Part shown: in pieces, positions 27,506 through 35,358 of the stretch
Layout: the number at the start of each line of letters is the position of its first letter
How positions within the stretch are numbered: position 1 is the stretch's first letter
Origin: Laribacter hongkongensis DSM 14985
GTDB lineage: Bacteria > Pseudomonadota > Gammaproteobacteria > Burkholderiales > Aquaspirillaceae
Direction: 5' to 3'
Length of the DNA: 64,000 nucleotides
Assembly (NCBI RefSeq): GCF_000423285.1
Contig: NZ_AUHR01000007.1
Span: 62,001 to 126,000 of the forward strand
Notes under the pieces: model-generated
Seen by the model: only the letters and a program-made list of their open reading frames with translations
What the model was told of the DNA's origin: nothing
The model's database searches: none
Made by a program: the position numbers and the translations under genes

Positions 27506-27598
27506 TCATGCCATTGAATTACCTTATTGCTTGACGAACAGGCAGGCTTGTTGCTTTGATGGCAGCCTCTTGAATCCCGAGCCTGGCCTGTCAGCAGA

Positions 27599-30500
27599 AT
27601 GTCCGTCCTGCCCTCTGCCCTGCGGCACACCCTTCCGGCCCATGCCCAGCATCCGGCCGCCCGGCTGCGCCGGGGGTTGATCGCCGGTTTTGCCGTGCTG
27701 GTCATTCTGGTCTGTGGTGCCACCGGTTACGAGGCCTGGCGCAGTTACCAGCAAACCCTTGCCGATGCGCGCACCGAGCTCCTGACCCTGTCGCGGGCGC
27801 TGTCGGTGCATTTTTCGCGCTCGTTCCGGCTGTCCTCCGGACAATTGGCCAACCTCGGCCGTGACGCCGACCTGCTGCGCGCCATCCACGACCGGGACGA
27901 ATCCACCCTGTACGCCCGGTTGCAGGAAGCCCTGCAAGTGGATCCGCAATCGTATTTCCTGACCGTGGCCGACGCCTGGGGCAACGTGCTGGCCTCGTCG
28001 CTGCACTATCCGATCGGGCGGCTCAACATCCACCAGCGTGACTACTTCAATACGCTGCGCAACACGCCCGGACTGCCCTATACCTACGGTCAGCCGGTGC
28101 CCAACCTCTATGACCAGCGCCTGTTCGTGCCGATTGCCGCTCCGTTGCACGACAACGGGCAGTTTGCCGGTGTCCTGCTGACCGGCATTGATCCTGACTA
28201 TTTCTACCAGTTCTACCGCTCGCTGGGGCTGGACGAACATACCGGCATCGATGTCCTGCGTGCTGACGGTACGGCGCTGATTTCGTACCCCGACGCCCGC
28301 ACCACCACACACCGCCACCCCCTGCCCCAGGCGCTGGTGCAGCAACAGCTGCGCGAGGTCAGCACCGACCGCATCCTCGACTACCAGGCCGCCGATGGCG
28401 AACAGCGCCTGCTGACGCTGACCTGGCTCAGCGGCCAGTCGCTCGCCATCGGCATCAGCCGCAGTTACTCGGTGCTGCTCAAGCGCTGGTACCAGGACAT
28501 GCGTGCCAAGGCACTGCTGATCAGCCTGCTGCTGTGCGGATCGGGCCTGCTGCTGGGCGTGCTGCTGCGCCAGTTGCGCCGGGTCGAACACAGCGAGCGC
28601 CAGCTGCGCCTGACCCAGTATTCGGTCGACCACGGTGTCGACCTGATCCTGTGGGTCGACCTCAACAGCCGGGTGCGCTATGCCAACCTGCGTGCACAAA
28701 AGCAGCTGGGCTGGCATCCGCACGAGCTCTACGGCCGGCCACTGTCACGGATCGCCCCCAGCCTGGGCGGCGCGGCCTGGATGAGCCTGCAGCAGCGCAT
28801 TGCGCGCGGGGACAACGTCACACTGGAAACCTCGTTCAGTTGCCGCAACGGCCAGACCCTGGCAGTCGAAGTCACCGCCAGCGTGCTGACCCACACCGAA
28901 GGCGACGGACTGCTGTGCCTGATCGCCCGCGACGTCAGCGAGCTCAAGCAGGCCGCTGCCGCCCTTGCCAACAGCGACGCACGCCTGCGGCTGGCATTGC
29001 AGGCCTCCGGCACCGGACTCTACGAACTGGAACTGGCGACCGGCGCCATCACCATCACCGGCGCCATCCGCCAGCGCCTCGACATCCGCGTACCGGAACA
29101 GCAGCCGATCCCGGCCGCCCTGTGGCTGGCCTGGGTGCACCCGGACGACCAGGCCCGCATCCGTCAGGCCTTCGAGCACTGGCAGCAGGAGCCGCATGCA
29201 CCCGACCGGCTGGAAACCAGCTTCCGGGTCTGCCCGCCCGGCGGCCGGATGCGCTGGGTGCATGCGCGCGGGCAGTACATTGCTGCCGCCGAAGACACGG
29301 CCGCTGCGCGCCTTGTCGGTACCGTCAACGACGTGACCGACCAGAAGGAAAACGAAGAGCAGATCGAGCGCTACGCCCATTTCGACGCCCTGACCGGACT
29401 GGCCAACCGCCATGCGCTGTACCGCCGGCTGGGCCAGGCCATCACCAGCGTGCACCAGCACCAGCATCCGCTGGCGGTACTGTTTGTCGACCTGGACAAG
29501 TTCAAGACCATCAACGACACGCTGGGCCACGCCGTCGGCGACGTGGTGCTGCGCGAAGTGGCCGGCCGCCTGTCGGACTTTGCCGGCCCGGACGACATCC
29601 TGGCGCGGCTGGGTGGCGACGAATTCCTGCTGGTACTGCCCGGTGCCGACGAACGCGCCGCCTCCGAAGTCGCAGCCTGCATCCTGACCGCCATGTCGGT
29701 GCCGGTGCGCGTCGACGGACGCGAACTCCCAACCACGCCCACCATCGGCGTCAGCCTGTATCCGCGCGACGGCGAAGAAGCCGATGACCTGATCCGCAAT
29801 GCCGACATCGCCATGTACCAAGCCAAGGCGCGCGGCCGTAACACTTTCCAGCTCTACACCCCGGACATGAACGCCGCCGCCGCCGAGCGGTTGCAGTTGC
29901 AGGGCGAGCTGCGCAACGCCCACCTGCGCGGCGAGATCATGCTGCACTACCAGCCGCAGATCGACGTGACCGACGGCCACGTCGTTGGCTGCGAGGCACT
30001 GATGCGCTGGAAGCATCCGACCCTCGGCATGGTCAGCCCGGGACGCTTCATCCCGCTGGCTGAAGAATCCGGCCTGATCATCACGCTGGGCAACTGGGCC
30101 ATCCGTGAAGCCTGCCGCCAGGCGATGGTCTGGCAGCGCGCCGGCCTGCCGCCGCTCACCGTGGCGGTCAACCTGTCGGGCTGCCAGTTCCAGCAGTCCA
30201 ACTTTACCGCCGTGGTGGCCGATGCACTGGCCGACACCAGCCTGCCGCCCCAGTACCTGGAACTGGAGCTGACCGAAAGCATCGTGATGCACGACGTCGA
30301 ACAGGTGATCGCCACCCTGACCGAACTCAAGGCACTCGGCGTGCAACTGTCGATCGACGATTTCGGCACCGGTTATTCCAGCCTCAACTACCTCAAGCGC
30401 TTCCCGGTCGACCTGCTGAAAATCGACCAGGGATTCGTGCGTGACGTCGAAACCGACCCCTCCGACGCGGCCATCGTGCGCGCCATCATTGCACTGGGCA

Positions 30501-30724
30501 AAATCCTCAACCTGCGGCTGATCGCCGAAGGCGTGGAAACGCAGGGCCAGCTGGACTACCTGCACGCGGCGGGGGTCGACTTCATCCAGGGCTATTACTT
30601 CAGCCGGCCGCTGCCGGCCGAGGACATGGCCACCTATCTGGCGCAGCGCCTGCTGCCGGTCAGCCTGTCCGAGGCCGGACCACCGGCTACGTCCGCCGCG
30701 AGCGACGCTCTTCCCGCCAGATAA
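27599..30724 (+). CDS. Membrane PAS-GGDEF-EAL cyclic-di-GMP protein
   Basis: A 1041-residue signalling protein. TM helix at about 27-44, a periplasmic Cache-like sensor at 45-300, a second TM at about 304-325, two PAS domains (about 335-585), GGDEF (about 590-755) and EAL (about 775-1020). The cyclase motif GGDEF is intact at 672-676, but the inhibitory RxxD site is replaced (GPDD). The EAL domain keeps EALMRWKHP, ELTESIV, DDFGTGYSS and EGVET, the metal and catalytic residues, so both synthesis and hydrolysis of c-di-GMP are possible. It is a single gene; its signal is unknown. The ribosome site is weak. Confidence 0.93.
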   Translation: MSVLPSALRHTLPAHAQHPAARLRRGLIAGFAVLVILVCGATGYEAWRSYQQTLADARTELLTLSRALSVHFSRSFRLSSGQLANLGRDADLLRAIHDRDESTLYARLQEALQVDPQSYFLTVADAWGNVLASSLHYPIGRLNIHQRDYFNTLRNTPGLPYTYGQPVPNLYDQRLFVPIAAPLHDNGQFAGVLLTGIDPDYFYQFYRSLGLDEHTGIDVLRADGTALISYPDARTTTHRHPLPQALVQQQLREVSTDRILDYQAADGEQRLLTLTWLSGQSLAIGISRSYSVLLKRWYQDMRAKALLISLLLCGSGLLLGVLLRQLRRVEHSERQLRLTQYSVDHGVDLILWVDLNSRVRYANLRAQKQLGWHPHELYGRPLSRIAPSLGGAAWMSLQQRIARGDNVTLETSFSCRNGQTLAVEVTASVLTHTEGDGLLCLIARDVSELKQAAAALANSDARLRLALQASGTGLYELELATGAITITGAIRQRLDIRVPEQQPIPAALWLAWVHPDDQARIRQAFEHWQQEPHAPDRLETSFRVCPPGGRMRWVHARGQYIAAAEDTAAARLVGTVNDVTDQKENEEQIERYAHFDALTGLANRHALYRRLGQAITSVHQHQHPLAVLFVDLDKFKTINDTLGHAVGDVVLREVAGRLSDFAGPDDILARLGGDEFLLVLPGADERAASEVAACILTAMSVPVRVDGRELPTTPTIGVSLYPRDGEEADDLIRNADIAMYQAKARGRNTFQLYTPDMNAAAAERLQLQGELRNAHLRGEIMLHYQPQIDVTDGHVVGCEALMRWKHPTLGMVSPGRFIPLAEESGLIITLGNWAIREACRQAMVWQRAGLPPLTVAVNLSGCQFQQSNFTAVVADALADTSLPPQYLELELTESIVMHDVEQVIATLTELKALGVQLSIDDFGTGYSSLNYLKRFPVDLLKIDQGFVRDVETDPSDAAIVRAIIALGKILNLRLIAEGVETQGQLDYLHAAGVDFIQGYYFSRPLPAEDMATYLAQRLLPVSLSEAGPPATSAASDALPAR

Positions 30725-30726
30725 AT

Positions 30727-30743
30727 TTGGACAAAAAGTCCAA
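30727..30743 (+). promoter_or_regulatory. TTGGAC inverted repeat, distal operator candidate for leuA
   Basis: A perfect inverted repeat TTGGAC-AAAAA-GTCCAA lies immediately after the preceding gene's stop and 114 bp before the leuA ATG. The same hexamer core recurs at 30754-30759 (TGGACA), 30810-30816 (TGTCCAA) and 30863-30869 (TTGGACA, inside leuA). Four sites in about 140 bp suggest cooperative binding by a regulator. Confidence 0.5.
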
Positions 30744-30800
30744 TAAATATGACTGGACACGCTTTTTCGCCAGATTTTTGCGCTTTCCGGCAAATTCTGT

Positions 30801-30829
30801 TTGCCACACTGTCCAATCCAGCGTAGTGT
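30801..30829 (+). promoter_or_regulatory. Candidate leuA promoter overlapping a TGTCCAA site
   Basis: TTGCCA (30801-30806) and TAGTGT (30824-30829) are separated by 17 bp. The -35 matches five of six consensus bases, the -10 three. The TGTCCAA motif at 30810-30816 lies in the spacer, where a bound protein would exclude RNA polymerase. Confidence 0.4.
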
Positions 30830-30848
30830 CATGACACATAGACGCTGG
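30818..30848 (+). promoter_or_regulatory. Dyad in the leuA leader that reaches the ribosome site
   Basis: CCAGCGT (30818-30824) pairs with ACGCTGG (30842-30848); between them lies a perfect 12-bp palindrome GTGTCATGACAC (30826-30837). The second arm ends inside the GGAG ribosome site (30847-30850) of the upstream leuA start. It may act as a DNA operator, or, if transcribed in full, as an RNA hairpin that limits translation. Confidence 0.5.
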
Positions 30849-30856
30849 AGACCGAC

Positions 30857-32653
30857 ATGCAATTGGACATTGATCGTCTGATTCGCGATTTTGGCGGGGT
30901 TACCGCCCTCGCCGACGCCCTGACCTTCGCCTACCCGGCCGATCCGGTCAGCAGGGCTGCCGTTTACAAATGGCGCGCCCGCGGCAGTCTCCCGCTCTCC
31001 CAATTACAAAAACTCACCCGGATCGCGGCTGACCGCGGCTGGAAACTTGATATCCAACACTACATCGAGGGCGCCAGCGCCGCGCCAGAGAACGGGAGCC
31101 AGACTGTCATGAGCAGCGATCGCCTCTACATCTTCGACACCACCTTGCGCGACGGCGAACAAAGCCCGGGTGCGGCCATGACCCGCGAGGAAAAAATCCG
31201 CGTGGCCCGCCAGCTGGAAAAGCTCGGTGTCGACATCATCGAGGCAGGCTTTGCTGCCGCCAGTCCGGGCGATGCCGAATCGATCCGCGCCATTGCCGAA
31301 GTCATCAAGGAATCAACGGTCTGCAGCCTGGCCCGCGCCAATGAAAACGACGTGCGTGCCGCTGGTGAAGCGATCAGGCCGGCTGCCCGCGGCCGTATCC
31401 ACACCTTCATCGCCACCAGCCCGATCCACATGGAGAAGAAGTTGCGGATGACGCCGGACCAGGTGGTCGAAGCCGCCGTCAAGGCTGTCAGGATCGCCCG
31501 CGAATACACCGACGACGTTGAATTTTCCGCCGAAGATGCAGTCCGCTCGGACATGGACTTCCTTGTGCGTATCTTCGACGCCGTCATCCAGGCCGGTGCC
31601 ACCACCATCAACGTGCCCGACACTGTCGGTTACAGCATCCCGTCCGTATGGCAGGAACACATGCGCACCCTGATCGCCCGTGTACCCGGCAGCGACAAGG
31701 TGATCTGGTCAACCCACTGTCACAACGACCTTGGCATGGCCGTGGCCAACAGCCTTGCCGCCGTGCAGGGCGGCGCCCGCCAGGTCGAGTGCACCATCAA
31801 CGGTCTGGGCGAACGCGCCGGCAACGCTTCTCTGGAAGAAGTGGTGATGGCAATCAAGACCCGTCGAGACGTATTCGGTCTCCAGACCCGCGTCGAGGCC
31901 TCCCAGATCGTGCCGACATCCAAACTGGTATCCACCATCACCGGCTACCCGGTACAACCGAACAAGGCCATTGTCGGTGCCAACGCCTTTGCCCACGAAT
32001 CCGGCATCCACCAGGACGGCGTGCTCAAGCACCGCGAAACCTACGAGATCATGTCGGCCGAATCAGTGGGCTGGAGCACCAACCGCCTGACGCTGGGCAA
32101 GCTCTCCGGCCGCAATGCCTTCAGGACCAAGCTGGCCGAACTCGGCATCGAGCTCGGCAGCGAAGAAGCGCTGAATGCCGCCTTTGCCCGCTTCAAGGAA
32201 CTGGCCGACCGCAAGCGCGAGATCTTCGACGAAGACCTGCACGCACTGGTGTCCGACGAGCTGGTGGCCAGCGAGCCGGAAAACTACAAGTTCGTGTCGC
32301 TCAAGGTCAGCACCGAAACCGGCGAGCCGCCGGTGGCCAGCATCGTGTTCGCCCAGCACGGCGCCGAGCAGCGGGCAGAATCCAGCGGCTCCGGCCCGGT
32401 GGACGCCGCGTTCAAGTCGATCGAACAGGTGGTCAACAGCGGCGCCGAGCTGGAGCTGTATTCGGTCAATGCCATCACCAAGGGCACGGAATCGCAGGGT
32501 GAAGTCACCGTGCGGCTGACCCGCGACGGCCGCGTCGCCAACGGCCAGGGCGCCGATACCGACATCATCGTCGCCAGTGCCAAGGCCTACCTGTCGGCCC
32601 TCAACAAGCTCGCCAGCAACGTCGAGCGCCTGAACGCCCAGTTTGACATCTGA
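30857..32653 (+). CDS. leuA: 2-Isopropylmalate synthase with N-terminal HTH-like domain
   Basis: The enzyme condenses 2-oxoisovalerate with acetyl-CoA, the first committed step of leucine synthesis. The 598-residue ORF has a normal LeuA from residue 85 ([20 protein letters not shown]): TIM barrel with the metal HxH in [28 protein letters not shown], and the C-terminal leucine-binding dimer domain. The first 84 residues are extra: [15 protein letters not shown] and [21 protein letters not shown] look like a Cro/YdaS-type helix-turn-helix. ATG 30857 has GGAG at 6-nt spacing; ATG 31109 also has GGGAG about 10 nt upstream, so two forms (598 and 514 residues) are possible. Confidence 0.93.
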   Translation: MQLDIDRLIRDFGGVTALADALTFAYPADPVSRAAVYKWRARGSLPLSQLQKLTRIAADRGWKLDIQHYIEGASAAPENGSQTVMSSDRLYIFDTTLRDGEQSPGAAMTREEKIRVARQLEKLGVDIIEAGFAAASPGDAESIRAIAEVIKESTVCSLARANENDVRAAGEAIRPAARGRIHTFIATSPIHMEKKLRMTPDQVVEAAVKAVRIAREYTDDVEFSAEDAVRSDMDFLVRIFDAVIQAGATTINVPDTVGYSIPSVWQEHMRTLIARVPGSDKVIWSTHCHNDLGMAVANSLAAVQGGARQVECTINGLGERAGNASLEEVVMAIKTRRDVFGLQTRVEASQIVPTSKLVSTITGYPVQPNKAIVGANAFAHESGIHQDGVLKHRETYEIMSAESVGWSTNRLTLGKLSGRNAFRTKLAELGIELGSEEALNAAFARFKELADRKREIFDEDLHALVSDELVASEPENYKFVSLKVSTETGEPPVASIVFAQHGAEQRAESSGSGPVDAAFKSIEQVVNSGAELELYSVNAITKGTESQGEVTVRLTRDGRVANGQGADTDIIVASAKAYLSALNKLASNVERLNAQFDI

Positions 32654-32733
32654 TTGCCGAAGCTTGCAGCGCCGGCGGTGATCCCGCCTGGCGCGCCCCA
32701 TCGGTGGCGCCGTGATCCGGTTGGCCACCTGAC

Positions 32734-32762
32734 CCGGACGGCGCCCACAAGGCGCCGTCCGG
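32734..32762 (+). terminator. Strong hairpin downstream of leuA
   Basis: Perfect 12-bp arms CCGGACGGCGCC and GGCGCCGTCCGG around a CACAA loop. No T-tract follows. A second imperfect hairpin (CCCGG...CCGGG, 32791-32813) leads into CTTCCCTTTT. Together they probably end or protect the leuA message. The rest of the 301-bp gap 32654-32954 has no gene that I can support. Confidence 0.6.
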
Positions 32763-32954
32763 CCTGTCTGCCTGCTGCATAAACGCCAAACCCGGCCACC
32801 AGTGGTGTCCGGGCTTCCCTTTTGGCGTGGACCGTCCCCCATCCCCGGCCCGGGGAGTCAACCTGCATCACTGCCTGTTGCATCAGGCCGGCGGTCATGT
32901 TCCGCCTGCCGGATTTGATGCCCCTTAAAGGGGCCGGGCGGCAGCCTCCCTACA

Positions 32955-33845
32955 ATGAGGCATCCCGACTGCCGTCTGCCTGTCATGCCGTCTGCCGCCG
33001 CGCCCATCGAAACCCTGCTGTTCCGCAAGGACTATGAAACCGCTGCGCCTGCGCACAGCCACAACTATCTCGAGCTGGTGTTTCCGCTCGACGCACCGTT
33101 GCAGGTACATCTGGAAGACCTGGACATGTTCCGGGTCCATCCCGGTGAAGTCCTGCTGGTCCCGGCCTTCCTGTCACACTCGCTGCAGGCCGACCGCCTG
33201 CACCAGCGCTGGCTGGTCCTGCGCCTGCACCTGCACAAACTGCACCTGATGCTGGCCGGCACCCTGTACGGCGGCGCCATCGAACGCTTTCACCAGACCG
33301 GCAACCACGGCCGGCTGCTGCTCAACCATGCGGCGACCGAAGTCTGGCGCCACACCAATGCCCTGGGCGAACACGGTACCCTGCACGACCTGCATCATCT
33401 GGCGGCGCTGCTGGCGCTGGTATGCAGCCCTTGTCCGCCGGAGGACGAATGGGTGGTGCCGCGCAAGCGCCGCTCCGACCGCGAAATCACGTTCTGCAAT
33501 GCCCTCAACGAACTGATCGAGGCCGATCCGGCCCACGACTGGTCACTGGACCGGCTGGCGCAACACTTTCACATGTCCAAATCGACCTTCTGCCGCACCG
33601 TCCGCAAAAACCTCGGCCTGCCGTTCCATCACTGGCTGCTCGACAAGAAAATCCGGCTGGCCTGCCTGTACCTGCAACAGTCCGACCAGTCGGTCCAGTC
33701 CATCGCCGTCCAGCTGGGATTTTCGTCAGCCACCTATTTCACCAAAGTGTTCAAGAAGCATGTCGGCCACACCCCCAGCAGCTTTCGCCTGCCGCCGGAA
33801 CCTGTGCCGCAACCGGAGCGCAGTCCGATCCAGTTCTATCGCTGA
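32955..33845 (+). CDS. AraC-family transcriptional regulator with cupin-like sensor domain
   Basis: A 296-residue regulator. The N-terminal half is a cupin-type ligand domain (AHSHNYLELVFPLDAPLQV, HPGEVLLVPAFLSHSL), the C-terminal 100 residues two helix-turn-helix motifs (WSLDRLAQHFHMSKSTFCRTV and SVQSIAVQLGFSSATYFTKVFKKHVGH, of which the latter carries the AraC signature). The inducer and targets are not evident: neighbours are leuA and a convergent hemerythrin gene. ATG 32985 is an alternative start; neither has a clear ribosome site. Confidence 0.9.
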   Translation: MRHPDCRLPVMPSAAAPIETLLFRKDYETAAPAHSHNYLELVFPLDAPLQVHLEDLDMFRVHPGEVLLVPAFLSHSLQADRLHQRWLVLRLHLHKLHLMLAGTLYGGAIERFHQTGNHGRLLLNHAATEVWRHTNALGEHGTLHDLHHLAALLALVCSPCPPEDEWVVPRKRRSDREITFCNALNELIEADPAHDWSLDRLAQHFHMSKSTFCRTVRKNLGLPFHHWLLDKKIRLACLYLQQSDQSVQSIAVQLGFSSATYFTKVFKKHVGHTPSSFRLPPEPVPQPERSPIQFYR

Positions 33846-33905
33846 TTCAGTCAACCATGTGTACGAAGCTATCGTGCTAGCCCTGCCGGACAGACACAAC
33901 ACCCA

Positions 33906-33959
33906 CTGGTCCAGCTTGACCAGAAAGCACCGCAAGGTGACCAGAAAACACCGTTTTCT
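33906..33959. repeat. Cluster of short direct and inverted repeats between convergent genes
   Basis: Two 16-bp direct repeats TGACCAGAAARCACCG (33917-33932 and 33938-33953, one mismatch) lie exactly 21 bp apart. The first also forms CTGGTC...GACCAG (33906-33911/33918-33923). The second forms the hairpin AGAAAAC-ACC-GTTTTCT (33943-33959), which may serve as a terminator for the AraC gene. The rest of 33846-34101 shows nothing else. Confidence 0.6.
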
Positions 33960-34101
33960 AGTCAATCTCGCCAGCTTTGCGCCGGAATTACCTGCCCATT
34001 TTTCGCCAAAACCGGTTTGCCACCACATGGACTCCTGCCATGCGGGATGGATGGGTGTGGCATAAGCACCGCCGCCGGCAGCCCTGGCGGACGCGATGCG
34101 C

Positions 34102-34617
34102 CTAGCCGGCCTGCCGTCGTGCCACCATGGCCTGCGACAGGGCCAGCAGCTCGCCGGCGTCGAGGCAACGGGCAGCCTCGGCAAACGGGACGGCTTCTTC
34201 CTGCACGGCATGCGCGCAGTACTGGTAGGCAAACTGCCGGCACAGTCCGGCATCGGGCAGGGTCTCCGGCTGTACCAGCAGGCCCTGCAACTGCTGGCGC
34301 AGGACCTGCCACTGCGCACCCAGGGCTGCGTGTTCCTGTTCCAGCCCGGCCAGTACCGGCGCCAGTTCCGGCACATGCCGGCGCAGCAGCGGGAACAGGT
34401 CACGTTCTTCGTCCTGGTGATGAAGCGGACCGGCCACGTCGAAATAGCGCAGGATCTGGCGCACGCTCGTTGCCGTCCCGGCATCCATGCCGTGCTGCTC
34501 TACATGGGCCGGCAGGCGCTCCAGCATGCCGGCAAAACGGCGGACCTTGTCGTGGCAGGCGGCCAGCAGGCCCAGGGGATCATCGGCGGCCGGAGCCGGA
34601 CGGGCAAAAGGCAGCAT
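34102..34617 (-). CDS. Hemerythrin-like (HHE) domain protein
   Basis: A 171-residue cytoplasmic four-helix protein. Likely di-iron ligands are the histidines and acids in LLAACHDKVRR, LHHQDEERDLFP, LEQEHAALG and CAHAVQEEAVPF, in the spacing of HHE cation-binding domains. Such proteins bind oxygen or NO, or handle iron; the specific role cannot be told. It ends convergently with the AraC gene and is divergent from ampD, 62 bp apart. Confidence 0.85.
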   Translation of the reverse strand: MLPFARPAPAADDPLGLLAACHDKVRRFAGMLERLPAHVEQHGMDAGTATSVRQILRYFDVAGPLHHQDEERDLFPLLRRHVPELAPVLAGLEQEHAALGAQWQVLRQQLQGLLVQPETLPDAGLCRQFAYQYCAHAVQEEAVPFAEAARCLDAGELLALSQAMVARRQAG

Positions 34618-34679
34618 GGAAGGACGCTCGCAAGGCTGTTATCGTCGTGCCAGTGTAATCCGTCCGTTTCTGCCCGCGC

Positions 34680-35246
34680 ATGCTGATCGATCCCAACGGC
34701 TGGTGCGATGCCGCCCGCCCGTGCCTGTCTCCCAACCACGATGCCCGCCCGGCCGGGGCCGGACCGGACCTTGTCATCCTGCACCACATCAGCCTGCCGC
34801 CGGACAGCTACGGCGGGCCGGCCATCGAGCGCCTGTTCACCAACACGCTGGAAGCCGATGCCCATCCTTACTATCGCGACGTGGCGCACCTGCGGGTATC
34901 CAGCCACTTCCTGATCCGCCGCGACGGCGAACTGGTGCAGTTTGTCCCGACCTGCCGGCGCGCCTGGCATGCCGGCCAGTCGCACTGGCAGGGCCGTGAG
35001 CGCTGCAACGATTTCTCCATCGGCATCGAGCTGGAAGGCAACCTGTCCGATCCCTTCACCGACGCCCAGTACCGGGTGCTGACCGCCCTCCTGGCCGCCC
35101 TGCCGCAGCGCCATCCGCAACTGGCAGCCATCACCGGCCACGAGCATGTCGCGCCGGGCCGCAAGACCGATCCGGGCCCGATGTTCGACTGGCTGCGACT
35201 CGCCCGCGCCACCAGCCTGCCCTGCATCCTGCCTTCATTGCGTTAA
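34680..35246 (+). CDS. ampD: 1,6-Anhydro-N-acetylmuramyl-L-alanine amidase
   Basis: A cytoplasmic zinc amidase of 188 residues that removes the peptide from anhydromuropeptides during murein recycling. It starts MLIDPNGWCDAARPCLSPNHD and has the zinc ligands H35 (LVILHHISLP), H154 (ITGHEHVAPG) and D164 (RKTDPGPMFDW) with NDFSIGIELEG containing the catalytic Glu region. No signal peptide, as for true AmpD. Length matches. It stands alone; a hairpin (CCCGC...GCGGG, 35289-35303) follows. Confidence 0.95.
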   Translation: MLIDPNGWCDAARPCLSPNHDARPAGAGPDLVILHHISLPPDSYGGPAIERLFTNTLEADAHPYYRDVAHLRVSSHFLIRRDGELVQFVPTCRRAWHAGQSHWQGRERCNDFSIGIELEGNLSDPFTDAQYRVLTALLAALPQRHPQLAAITGHEHVAPGRKTDPGPMFDWLRLARATSLPCILPSLR

Positions 35247-35358
35247 GTTTCCGGCCGGCCTTTTCCTGTCCATTTGTCTGGCCGGCGTCCCGCCGATAGC
35301 GGGAATGACCGCTTTCAGATATATTAATTTTGTTTATAAGAATACGCTAATCAACTAA

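Noticed and set aside
28745-31003. 752-codon minus-strand frame opposite the GGDEF-EAL gene and leuA leader
   Set aside because: Antisense shadow; leaves no room for the leuA regulatory region and has no domain pattern.
35247-35358. FNR box upstream of dcuC
   Set aside because: Only a lone ATCAA half-site near the start codon; no TTGATNNNNATCAA palindrome.
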